IMG/VR virus record: IMGVR_UViG_3300045612_000066
Location: 1 to 30,465 of that record
Reading direction: 5' to 3' (one strand)
Source of the DNA: a virus
Length of the DNA stretch: 30,465 nt
The notes below the pieces were generated by a model. The model saw only the letters and a list, made by a program, of their open reading frames with translations, made no database searches and was not told where the DNA came from. Positions within the stretch are counted from its first letter, which is position 1, and each line of letters starts with the position of its first letter. Below are positions 22,558 through 28,955 of this stretch, in pieces. The position numbers and the translations under genes are program-made.

Positions 22558-24456
22558 TCATAATTTAGGTTCATGCTTGTCCTTCCATACCCAACAAAAA
22601 TCATCCCACTTGCCCACAATCCCACGTTCCTGAAGCGATTTTGCGGCGCGCAAAAATGCCTTCTTCTTGCTGTCGTCCGATCCATCGCTGATCTGCTTTC
22701 TCATGGCAAAATCGCGCCAAAGTGATTCTGTAACGGTGTAATAGCCCTTTGGGATATAGTTCCCGATCTGTCTTTGCTCCCCGGCATTTGATAACGCATC
22801 ATGTAACGCATCCAAGATAAGGCGTTGTTGGCCCGATAGCTTTTTCCTGGCCACGATGTCCGCGGGTTGGTCTGATAGTGCCAGGACCAGGCTGGTCTCC
22901 ACTTCTAGGGACAAGGGTCCGGCGGCCAGCTCCACACTGATCGCCTTAAACTGCATCGGATCGAGCGGCTCGGCGTCCTTCTGCTTTTCCGTGGTCAGGA
23001 GTACGCGGTCCGTGTCCCTTTCGACGCGCACGGATACATCCACGGCACCGATGAGGGCCGTGGATCCCCTGGCTCCCCGGTTGCTATCCTTGCCTGAATG
23101 GTGAATCGGTAATACGGCACAGCCGATTTGCTCGCGCACACGGTCCATATTCTTAACGGCCTTTCCCATGTCCTGAGCGGAGTTCTCATCGCCTCCGATC
23201 ATGCAACGCGCTACGGTATCAAACACCACCATCGCCACTGGGATTTGAGGGTCCCTGGTTGCCTCGATGGTTTGCAATAGATCTTCAATTTCCATGTCGT
23301 CTAATAGGTTCACGGCCTTAGGGATCAGGTAGAACGGGGCGCTTTCTTCTTTTTCGTTGTGCTGGTGCCAGGCGCCGATACGCTTTCTAAATCCGCCAAC
23401 GCCTTCGCCCGCCACGTAAAAGACTTGTCCCCTGGCGACTTCGTGCCCATGCCATTGCGCGCCGTGTGCCACGGTAAGCGCAATATCCAGCGCCGTGAAC
23501 GTTTTTCCGCCGCCAGGTTCGCCGTAAATCATGGCCAGCGAGTGCTTGGGGATAAGCGAATTCACTAGCCAGGTGACCGGTGGCAATTGCGCAATCTCTT
23601 TAAGGGTCAGGATTCTTAGCTTGGGCGGATTGACTGGTGCGATCCAATCCTTTGCTAACGGGGCGCTCTTGGCCAGCTCAACGAGTTGCTCTTTCGTGCC
23701 GCCTTGGGCGATCCAATCCGATACGTCGCCCTTTTCTTTTAGGTCCGGAAGTTCGAGGATGCGGATCTCTGCGGCCGCGTTGCCGAGTTGCTCAATAATA
23801 ACCTTCGCATGGTTCTGCCCCGCCTCATCGTTGTCCGGCAAAACGATGATCTTGCGCCCGGCAAAATGCAAGTTTAATTCCTGGGTCCATTTCTTGGCCC
23901 CGCCGGAGTTGCAAGATGCCAAAAGTCCAAGTTCCTTGAGGGCCTCGACATCCTTCTCCCCTTCGACCAGGAAGATAGCTTTTCTCGGATGCTCTAGGAT
24001 GGCCGGGAGGTTGTACGGTAAAGGCGTAACGCCTTGAAGGTTCCATACGTGCTTGCCGTTCATCAATCGGCGTTGCCTGAAGTCCTTTGGCTCAAATCGG
24101 ATCACCTCGTATACGATCTCGCCGGCCGCGTTGACGTACGGATATACGGCCTTGACCTTCTTGTTTTGGATAGGTTTAAGTTCTTCGTGTTTGCTAACCC
24201 TGGGTGTGAGTTGAATGCCCAGGTTCTCGGCCATCCAAGGCTCGATCTTGGCGCCGCCAGTTTCTAGCTTGATAAGGTCCGCGACCCCTCCGCCTTCGTT
24301 GGATTCGTGGTCGTACCAGGTGCCTTTTTCAAGATCGATTGACTTGGACCCATGCGTCCCAAACCGGATCTCCTTGCCCGGCTTGGATAGTTTTGTATTT
24401 GGTTCGCCCCAAAAAAACTTGGCGACTTGTTCTATGTGTTGTACCAGTTCCGTCAT
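22558..24456 (-). CDS. TOPRIM primase / RepA-like helicase fusion, 632 aa
   Basis: The N-terminal region (LEKGTWYDHESNEGGGVADL) is typical of phage and D5-type primases. The TOPRIM domain has FLVEGEKDVEAL (Glu 165) and IIVLPDNDEAGQNHA (D208, D210), followed by KEKGDVSDWIAQGG. The C-terminal RecA-like ATPase of the RepA/DnaB-like type has Walker A GEPGGGKT (312-319), Walker B VVFDT (D413) and PIHHSGKD. The last 100 residues look like a winged helix. It would prime and unwind at the origin. The frame is open to a TTG at 24498, but that start lies in the terminator hairpin, so ATG 24456 is chosen. No SD is visible before it, only a U run. It is the largest replication gene in the window. Confidence 0.9.
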   Translation of the reverse strand: MTELVQHIEQVAKFFWGEPNTKLSKPGKEIRFGTHGSKSIDLEKGTWYDHESNEGGGVADLIKLETGGAKIEPWMAENLGIQLTPRVSKHEELKPIQNKKVKAVYPYVNAAGEIVYEVIRFEPKDFRQRRLMNGKHVWNLQGVTPLPYNLPAILEHPRKAIFLVEGEKDVEALKELGLLASCNSGGAKKWTQELNLHFAGRKIIVLPDNDEAGQNHAKVIIEQLGNAAAEIRILELPDLKEKGDVSDWIAQGGTKEQLVELAKSAPLAKDWIAPVNPPKLRILTLKEIAQLPPVTWLVNSLIPKHSLAMIYGEPGGGKTFTALDIALTVAHGAQWHGHEVARGQVFYVAGEGVGGFRKRIGAWHQHNEKEESAPFYLIPKAVNLLDDMEIEDLLQTIEATRDPQIPVAMVVFDTVARCMIGGDENSAQDMGKAVKNMDRVREQIGCAVLPIHHSGKDSNRGARGSTALIGAVDVSVRVERDTDRVLLTTEKQKDAEPLDPMQFKAISVELAAGPLSLEVETSLVLALSDQPADIVARKKLSGQQRLILDALHDALSNAGEQRQIGNYIPKGYYTVTESLWRDFAMRKQISDGSDDSKKKAFLRAAKSLQERGIVGKWDDFCWVWKDKHEPKL

Positions 24457-24461
24457 CGGAT

Positions 24462-24490
24462 AAAAAAGACCGCGGCCATAACCGCGGCCC
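24462..24490 (-). terminator. Rho-independent terminator upstream of the primase-helicase gene
   Basis: On the minus strand, CCGCGG (24487-24482), loop, CCGCGG (24475-24470), extended by wobble and G-C pairs to 8-9 bp, is followed by TTTTTT (24467-24462). It lies in the 48-nt gap between the ADDEF-tail gene and the primase start. It should attenuate transcription into the primase gene. Confidence 0.75.
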
Positions 24491-24504
24491 CTACTCAATT
24501 TTTA

Positions 24505-25074
24505 TCAAAATTCGTCGTCTGCTTGTGCTGGCGCCTTAACTGGTGACGGTGTAACATTTTGAGGTTTTGATTGTGTGAACATGCTTGGATCGTAAAGGAT
24601 AAAGTCAGAAGGCGGATCGATCCACTTTTCCAGGGTGAAGTTCGGCACCTGGGTGCTTCCCTTTCCGATCGCTACTACCGTTGATCCGGTGTATTTTAGG
24701 ACTGGCACCTTGCCAGGATTTGCCCTGGATTGATCCGCAATGGCGCCCCATATAGCCGACAATCCCTTATTACTTCCGGCGGAGTTGGTGGACCACTCGC
24801 GCTGGCCGATTGCTTTACTGTAAATTTGCAGAGAGAAGCCGCGTTTATGTTCGTCGCTGGGCTGGTCACCCTTGACGCCTGGGCGCGTATCCCATTGCCA
24901 GGACGGCGCCGTACCGGCCACGATCTTGCCCCATCCAGTTTTTAAGCTGGAATGATCGACCAAAAATTGACCGAGTTGTACCTGGTTGCCGTCCACATTC
25001 CACGTGCCGGTGCTGGCGTTGTAGCGGATATATTGCCCGCCGCCTTCGCCCGTTAAGCCTAAATCAAAGCTCAT
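24505..25074 (-). CDS. Acidic-tailed replication/recombination protein, possible ssDNA-binding protein, 189 aa
   Basis: A conserved-looking phage protein type: it starts MSFDLGLTGEGGGQYIRYNA, with TGTWNVDGNQVQLGQFLVD and LKTGWGKIVAG in the first third. The middle is KRGFSLQIYSKAIGQREWST, then GKVPVLKYTGSTVVAIGKGS and PNFTLEKWIDPP. The end is a Pro/Ala linker and ADDEF. A beta-rich body with an acidic tip ending in Phe is the plan of phage single-strand binding proteins. I do not recognise a named family, so the ssDNA-binding call is inference. SD AAGGAG lies 8 nt before ATG 25074. It is next to a Holliday junction resolvase and upstream of the primase, which fits a replication or recombination role. 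Confidence 0.6.
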   Translation of the reverse strand: MSFDLGLTGEGGGQYIRYNASTGTWNVDGNQVQLGQFLVDHSSLKTGWGKIVAGTAPSWQWDTRPGVKGDQPSDEHKRGFSLQIYSKAIGQREWSTNSAGSNKGLSAIWGAIADQSRANPGKVPVLKYTGSTVVAIGKGSTQVPNFTLEKWIDPPSDFILYDPSMFTQSKPQNVTPSPVKAPAQADDEF

Positions 25075-25078
25075 TTTC

Positions 25079-25417
25079 TTACTCCTTGCTATCTGCTAAG
25101 TTAAAAAGCCCGTATTGACGATGCCACAAGAGCATTGTCTCTTCCGGGATCACGTATAGGCGCGGCTTTCTGTCGGCTCGTACCACTAGAAAATCGCTCC
25201 CTTGCTGGTCCAAGGCGTCGTATAGCACCCCGAATCCATCTTTGCGGCGCTTGCACTCGACCGTATAACCGGCCAGCATCACATCGCCAATGAACATGCC
25301 GCCAGCTCCGCCCGATAACGGGACGCGCTGGGCCTCTACGCCTTGTGCTTTCCAGGTGTGAACGACTTCAAGCTCAAGTTCTGCGCCCCGCTCGCGATTA
25401 CGCCTACCCCCGGCCAT
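25079..25417 (-). CDS. Holliday junction resolvase, Hjc-type (PD-(D/E)XK), 112 aa
   Basis: Compact archaeal-Hjc-like resolvase. Landmarks: RERGAELELEVVHTWKAQG (first catalytic Glu), RVPLSGGAGGMFIGDVMLAG (catalytic Asp in GDV), YTVECKRRKDGFG (E-x-K core) and FLVVRADRKPRLYVIP. It cuts four-way junctions, clearing branched DNA before packaging. The frame is open to 25444, but ATG 25417 is preferred. It has AGGTG 6 nt upstream and gives a 14-nt overlap with the preceding gene instead of a longer one; the extra residues (MKNASIRCY) are not family-like. Confidence 0.85.
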   Translation of the reverse strand: MAGGRRNRERGAELELEVVHTWKAQGVEAQRVPLSGGAGGMFIGDVMLAGYTVECKRRKDGFGVLYDALDQQGSDFLVVRADRKPRLYVIPEETMLLWHRQYGLFNLADSKE

Positions 25418-25595
25418 GTAGCACCTGATCGATGCGTTCTTCAATCGCCTGCCGCCTAGCGCTCAACCCAATCGCTATCAGCTCTTCTGCCAGGCTAGAC
25501 ATTGAGCGGCGCTCTTTGGTTGATTGATCTTGCAGGTCCCGGCGCAGTTTTGCCGTCAGGTGCAACTGAGTAGGTTTAGTGAAGTTTTTATTCAT
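25404..25595 (-). CDS. Ribbon-helix-helix DNA-binding protein, 63 aa
   Basis: Arc/CopG-like fold: a beta strand (PTQLHLTAKLRRDLQDQS), a basic turn (TKERRSMSS), then helix 2 (SLAEELIAIGLSARRQAIEE). Such proteins bind short operators as dimers of dimers and usually repress their own promoter. It is the first gene of the leftward replication operon, and faces the rightward early operon across a 100-bp gap that carries an 11-bp-spaced direct repeat. It is therefore a good candidate for the switch between the two operons. No clear SD is seen before ATG 25595. Confidence 0.78.
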   Translation of the reverse strand: MNKNFTKPTQLHLTAKLRRDLQDQSTKERRSMSSLAEELIAIGLSARRQAIEERIDQVLHGRG

Positions 25596-25629
25596 GTGTT
25601 GTTTTTAAGAAATTTTTTTTGTTCAGGTG

Positions 25630-25658
25630 TTGCAATGGTACCGTGATGGTGGCACAAT
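25630..25658 (+). promoter_or_regulatory. Early rightward promoter with direct-repeat operator
   Basis: -35 TTGCAA (25630-25635) and -10 CACAAT (25653-25658) have a 17-nt spacer, 4/6 matches each. The same -35 hexamer and spacing occur in the capsid promoter. Within the spacer, ATGGTACC (25635-25642) and ATGGTGGC (25646-25653) are an 11-bp-spaced direct repeat, the usual layout of a ribbon-helix-helix operator. The minus-strand partner promoter for the RHH gene is not clear. Confidence 0.5.
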
Positions 25659-25695
25659 GAAAGCGTACAAACAGCAAACGAAAGGAAATCAGACC

Positions 25696-26283
25696 ATGAA
25701 ACAGTATCTCAGTTGTGCAGAAACCGCAGTAATGATTCGCCAGGTTCTCAAAGAATCGTTCCCTGGTGTGAAGTTTTCCGTACGGTCCAGCGTTTACTCC
25801 GGCGGCGCATCGATTAATATCAAGTACCAGGACGGCCCAAACGCCGACGCAGTAAAGGCCGCAGTCTCGATTTTTGAGGCGTCCTACTTCGACGGGATGC
25901 AAGACTACAAGGGTCAAAACTATACCGCGATCGACGGCCAACAAATCTGGTTCGGTGCCGATTTCGTGTTCGTGGATCGTAAGATTAGCGATGAGTTGTA
26001 CGCCGCCGCTATCGACGCCTTGTATGTCAAGTTCGCCGGTAACTTCGCCAGCGATTCCCTTCCACGTGTGACCGTTGAAGAAGTAAAAAACGGCGCGTCA
26101 TATAGCCGCGAGATCCCTGGCCTTGGTAACGGATTGTACGGCGGGTTCAATAGATACCTGGGCCAAGTTGTCGAAGAGTTGTCCGCTGACTTTCCCGTCC
26201 AGCAGAGCGCGACCCTGGCTCGGATTTCTAGCCTGGGCGATGACGGTTACGGCCAAGGTTGTGTCGGTAGGTTGGCCGCTTGA
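25696..26283 (+). CDS. LPD29-like (large polyvalent protein-associated) domain protein, 195 aa
   Basis: The first half matches the pattern I associate with the LPD29 domain: MKQYLSCAETAVMIRQVLKE, SFPGVKFSVRSSVYSGGASI, then NIKYQDGPNADAVKAAVS and FEASYFDGMQDYKG. Then IWFGADFVFVDRKIS closes the domain. In polyvalent proteins and in stand-alone form, LPD domains occur on plasmids, conjugative elements and phages, with proposed roles in protecting incoming DNA; no activity is proven for LPD29. ATG 25696 is chosen because AAAGGA lies 9-10 nt upstream. The frame is open to 25627, but that start lies in the promoter. It is the first gene of the rightward operon, so probably made very early. Confidence 0.7.
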   Translation: MKQYLSCAETAVMIRQVLKESFPGVKFSVRSSVYSGGASINIKYQDGPNADAVKAAVSIFEASYFDGMQDYKGQNYTAIDGQQIWFGADFVFVDRKISDELYAAAIDALYVKFAGNFASDSLPRVTVEEVKNGASYSREIPGLGNGLYGGFNRYLGQVVEELSADFPVQQSATLARISSLGDDGYGQGCVGRLAA

Positions 26284-26302
26284 TTAACCAAGGGGATAAG
26301 TT

Positions 26303-26986
26303 ATGAAAGTCATCGCGTATTACCGAGTGAGTACCAAGAAACAGGGCGATAGCGGTTTGGGTTTAGAAGCCCAAAAAAACACAATCGAGCGATTCCTAGC
26401 TGGTTCATCCTATGAGCTTGTCTCCGAGTATGTTGAGATTGAGAGCGGCCGCAAGACCGACAAGCGCAGACCACAATTGCGCGCCGCCCTGGAGCAATGC
26501 GAAATTCAAGGCGCGACCCTGATGATTGCCAAGCTAGACCGTTTGACCCGTAACGTCGGATTACTAACGACGCTCCTGGATCGCCAGGTTCCGATCATGG
26601 CGCTTGACATACCAAACCTACAAGATCCAGCGATGAGCCGATTCATACTCCAGCTCATGGCCAACGTCGCCGAATTGGAAAGAGCGCAGATCTCAGACCG
26701 TACTAAGAAGGCCCTAGCGGCGCGCAAGGCGAGGGGCATGGCATTGGGTTCACCCGCCCCAGCCAACGGCGCCAAGGCCGGCGGATTAGTTACGGCGGCC
26801 CAAGCAAAAGAGTTTGCTTGCCAGGCATACCCCGTGATCCAGGAATTGAAAGCGTTCGGATGCTCGACCCTTGCCAAGATCGCCGCGGGTTTATCAGCCA
26901 GGGGAGTTGCCACGGCCACCGGTAAAAAAGCCTGGTCCGTGAGTGCGGTGCGCAACGTAATTAACAGATACGAGGCCATAATATGA
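26303..26986 (+). CDS. Small serine recombinase (resolvase/invertase family), 227 aa
   Basis: An N-terminal catalytic domain: MKVIAYYRVSTKKQGDSGLG with nucleophile S10 and R8, the second arginine cluster AKLDRLTRN (R80, R83), and SRFILQLMANVAELERAQIS with the conserved E-R pair. A short linker leads to a C-terminal helix-turn-helix-like region (STLAKIAAGLSARGVATATG; WSVSAVRNVINRYE). It cuts and rejoins DNA through a phosphoserine intermediate. The length is that of a resolvase or invertase, not of a large phage integrase. SD AAGGGG lies before ATG 26303, and its TGA overlaps the next ATG. No crossover site is evident, so the substrate (dimer resolution, inversion or integration) cannot be read. 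Confidence 0.88.
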   Translation: MKVIAYYRVSTKKQGDSGLGLEAQKNTIERFLAGSSYELVSEYVEIESGRKTDKRRPQLRAALEQCEIQGATLMIAKLDRLTRNVGLLTTLLDRQVPIMALDIPNLQDPAMSRFILQLMANVAELERAQISDRTKKALAARKARGMALGSPAPANGAKAGGLVTAAQAKEFACQAYPVIQELKAFGCSTLAKIAAGLSARGVATATGKKAWSVSAVRNVINRYEAII

Positions 26987-27504
26987 ACATCGTCGCAAGA
27001 GCTACGCTATTTGCGTCCCTTAAACATAGTGGCAAAGTCCGTAAATTTTCCGGCCTGCCTTATATCAGCCATCCGGTGCAAGTTTTGCAGACTGTGCGTG
27101 AAGTTACAAGTGACAAAGAAATTTTAGCCGCCGCAGTTTTACACGACGTCATTGAGGATTGCGACGTAACTTATACCGATTTAGCCCAAGAGTTCGGCGA
27201 GCGAGTAGCCTCCCTGGTTTACGAGGTTACCGACGCGGCCGATGACAGCGACGGCGACCGCGCCACGAAAGCATTTTTAAATCGTGCCGCAATGTCGAAC
27301 GCCAGCGCTGAAGCGCAGACGATAAAGCTGGCCGACATCATCTCTAATCTTTCTTGGTTCGATATTGCCCTGAAATGTGATCCATCTTGGGCAAGAGTGT
27401 ATTTGGTCGAAAAAATCGACATGATTAATACTCTGACCAAAGGCGACGCGTCTTTAAAAAAGCGAGCGTTAACAGTTGCCGCTCGGCTAGCCATAAAAAC
27501 CTGA
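26983..27504 (+). CDS. HD-domain alarmone-hydrolase-like protein (Mesh1/SpoT type), 173 aa
   Basis: A compact HD protein with the order and spacing of (p)ppGpp hydrolases: H30 in LPYISHPVQVLQTV, then HDVIED (H54, D55, E58, D59) preceded by AAAVL, and D118 in AQTIKLADIISNL. RelA/SpoT/Mesh1 hydrolases use the same HPxxV, HDxxED and D-x-x-x-N elements with about the same spacing. EFGERVASLVYEVT also matches the helix after the HD motif of that family. The length is about that of Mesh1 (179 aa). It would remove pyrophosphate from (p)ppGpp and blunt the stringent response; nucleotide hydrolysis of another kind cannot be excluded. ATG 26983 overlaps the recombinase TGA (ATGA), so the pair are co-expressed. 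Confidence 0.8.
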   Translation: MNIVARATLFASLKHSGKVRKFSGLPYISHPVQVLQTVREVTSDKEILAAAVLHDVIEDCDVTYTDLAQEFGERVASLVYEVTDAADDSDGDRATKAFLNRAAMSNASAEAQTIKLADIISNLSWFDIALKCDPSWARVYLVEKIDMINTLTKGDASLKKRALTVAARLAIKT

Positions 27505-27539
27505 GCGGTTCATTTTATGTTTACTTAATGGAGGTTCGA

Positions 27540-27713
27540 ATGAAAAAATTTTGTTTGTCTGTTTTGCAATCCTTAATGATGCTTGCGTTTTCCGTTTTTT
27601 TGGCATTCATGGTCACCGAATGGATGGCTGGTTGCGGCGAGTATTACTACGACGCAAAGGGCCGCCTAGTGCTGAACGAGTGTGTGTTTATTGACTTCCC
27701 GAAAGGAGAATAA
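27540..27713 (+). CDS. Small membrane-anchored or secreted protein, 57 aa
   Basis: MKKF start, then a hydrophobic stretch (LSVLQSLMMLAFSVFLAFMV), then WMAGCGEYYYDAKGR and a polar end (FIDFPKGE). The MAGC is lipobox-like, but it lies a few polar residues after the hydrophobic core, so lipidation is uncertain. A perfect SD (GGAGG) lies 5 nt before ATG 27540, which decides this start over the ATG at 27528 that contains the SD. It sits between the HD protein and the exonuclease, and its stop is 1 nt before the exonuclease start. Function unknown. Confidence 0.65.
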   Translation: MKKFCLSVLQSLMMLAFSVFLAFMVTEWMAGCGEYYYDAKGRLVLNECVFIDFPKGE

Positions 27714-27714
27714 A

Positions 27715-28683
27715 ATGGTTGGAAAAATTACAAATGATATTCTGCCGTCCGGGTCACGGATCCCAGGCATTATGGGGGTATCCCCTTTCCGTTCACCCAA
27801 TGACGAGCTGGCGGCCAGCATCGACGCGCTAGAAGGCAAGCCGCGCCCACCGTTTGAAGTTGAGGCCGCAGACTGGGGCAATACTTTGGAGCCAATCATC
27901 ATCACCGAGGCGGCCAAACGCCTGGGGATTACGATCAAAGAGTTCCAAGTTGACTATGCGCTTTCGTACTTGGAAGATGACGAGATCATTTTGCAATGCT
28001 CGCTCGATTCGATTTTGGAAGGAGACGGCCGCACGATTAAAACTGATCCAGACCTGCGCATTTATGTGATTGGTGCCAATCAAATCACATTGAACGGCCT
28101 TGGGTGTTGCGAATCAAAATTAACAAGTGCCATGCCTGAAGAAGAGCCGCCCGCATATCGCGGCCCGCTTCAGCTCCAGGCACAACTGCTATGCGCTGGC
28201 TTTACCTGGGGAGTGATCGCGACTTTGTACCGAGGGACCGAGTTGCGCTTATTCTTTTACCAGGCGAGCGGAAATATGCAGACCAAGATCATTGATGTTT
28301 GCAAAGAGTTCACGCGCCGCGTTAATAGTAAGTCCTGGTATCCGGCCGTTAATCCAGCCGATGCCGTGAAAGCATACCCGACCGTTGACGAATCTAAGCC
28401 AGCGATCGAGTTGGCCGGTGATGTAGGCGAGTACGCGCGCCGCTTGATCGAGATCAAGGCCCAGGCCAAGATCTTAGACGAAGAGATTGACCAACTCCAG
28501 TCAAAGATTATGGACACGATGGCCGATGCTGAAGAAGCGTATATTAAAAACGAGGACGGATCTGTTGCGGCGCGAATCAAGTGGGCCATGAGGTCGTATA
28601 AGGCCCAGCCTGAGAAAGTGACGCCAGCTAAACCGGCAAGGATAGAGCGTGCTAAAACTTTACAAATTTTAGGAGTGTCATGA
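27715..28683 (+). CDS. YqaJ-like viral recombinase / exonuclease, 322 aa
   Basis: A lambda-exonuclease-like PD-(D/E)XK fold. The first half has SGSRIPGIMGVSPFRSPNDE, then WGNTLEPIIITEAAKRLGI (conserved Glu), LQCSLDSILEGDGRT (Asp), CCESKLTSAMPEEE (E-S-K) and PLQLQAQLLCAGFTWGV (Q of the YqaJ motif). The C-terminal part has a coiled coil (residues about 250-285) and a basic end. It would resect double-stranded ends for recombination. No separate annealing protein (Redbeta/RecT/Erf type) is recognisable in the window. SD AAAGGAG lies before ATG 27715, which is preferred over an upstream start inside the preceding gene. Confidence 0.85.
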   Translation: MVGKITNDILPSGSRIPGIMGVSPFRSPNDELAASIDALEGKPRPPFEVEAADWGNTLEPIIITEAAKRLGITIKEFQVDYALSYLEDDEIILQCSLDSILEGDGRTIKTDPDLRIYVIGANQITLNGLGCCESKLTSAMPEEEPPAYRGPLQLQAQLLCAGFTWGVIATLYRGTELRLFFYQASGNMQTKIIDVCKEFTRRVNSKSWYPAVNPADAVKAYPTVDESKPAIELAGDVGEYARRLIEIKAQAKILDEEIDQLQSKIMDTMADAEEAYIKNEDGSVAARIKWAMRSYKAQPEKVTPAKPARIERAKTLQILGVS

Positions 28684-28898
28684 AACTTGCGCCGACCCCG
28701 ATGCAAAAAAAAATGCTAGATCATTTAGGAGAGTACTACTCTCAGCATGGCACCTACCCAAGCATGCGAGAAGTCTGTAAACACCTTGGGTATAAAAGCC
28801 CATCTACGGTCCATGCGATGATGCACCGACTAGAGCGGCGCGGTTTGATTAAGATCAAACCGTACCTTACTAGGGGAATTGAGATTGTGGTAAATTAA
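28680..28898 (+). CDS. LexA-type winged-helix DNA-binding protein without protease domain, 72 aa
   Basis: The whole protein equals the LexA N-terminal domain: TPMQKKMLDHLGEYYSQHGT, YPSMREVCKHLGYKSPSTVH (recognition helix) and MMHRLERRGLIKIKP. The Ala-Gly cleavage site and Ser-Lys protease of LexA are absent, and the frame ends at residue 72. Such a truncated form could bind SOS-box-like or phage operators without being inactivated by RecA. ATG 28680 overlaps the exonuclease TGA. It is the last gene of the rightward operon, followed at once by a terminator. No target operator could be picked by eye. Confidence 0.85.
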   Translation: MKLAPTPMQKKMLDHLGEYYSQHGTYPSMREVCKHLGYKSPSTVHAMMHRLERRGLIKIKPYLTRGIEIVVN

Positions 28899-28929
28899 TT
28901 CATCCAGGTGTCAAGTTCCTGGACTTGCT

Positions 28930-28955
28930 CCCCGCCCAGTGCGGGGATTTTTTTT
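28930..28955 (+). terminator. Strong Rho-independent terminator of the rightward operon
   Basis: CCCCGC (28930-28935), 5-nt loop, GCGGGG (28941-28946), then A and eight T (28948-28955). A weaker inverted repeat, CCAGG/CCTGG (28904-28908 and 28918-28922), precedes it. The T run also overlaps the TAA of the convergent endolysin gene. On the minus strand there is no U tract, so it acts only rightwards. Confidence 0.9.

Noticed and set aside
24457-24498. TTG start for the primase-helicase
   Set aside because: It would begin upstream of, and read through, the terminator hairpin, and the extra residues are Gly/Arg hairpin translation; ATG 24456 is preferred although it also lacks an SD.
26506-26979. 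157-aa minus-strand frame opposite the serine recombinase
   Set aside because: Antisense shadow; no SD and no motif.
27540-27713. Firm lipoprotein call
   Set aside because: MAGC is lipobox-like, but polar residues (TEW) separate it from the hydrophobic core; kept as a membrane protein only.
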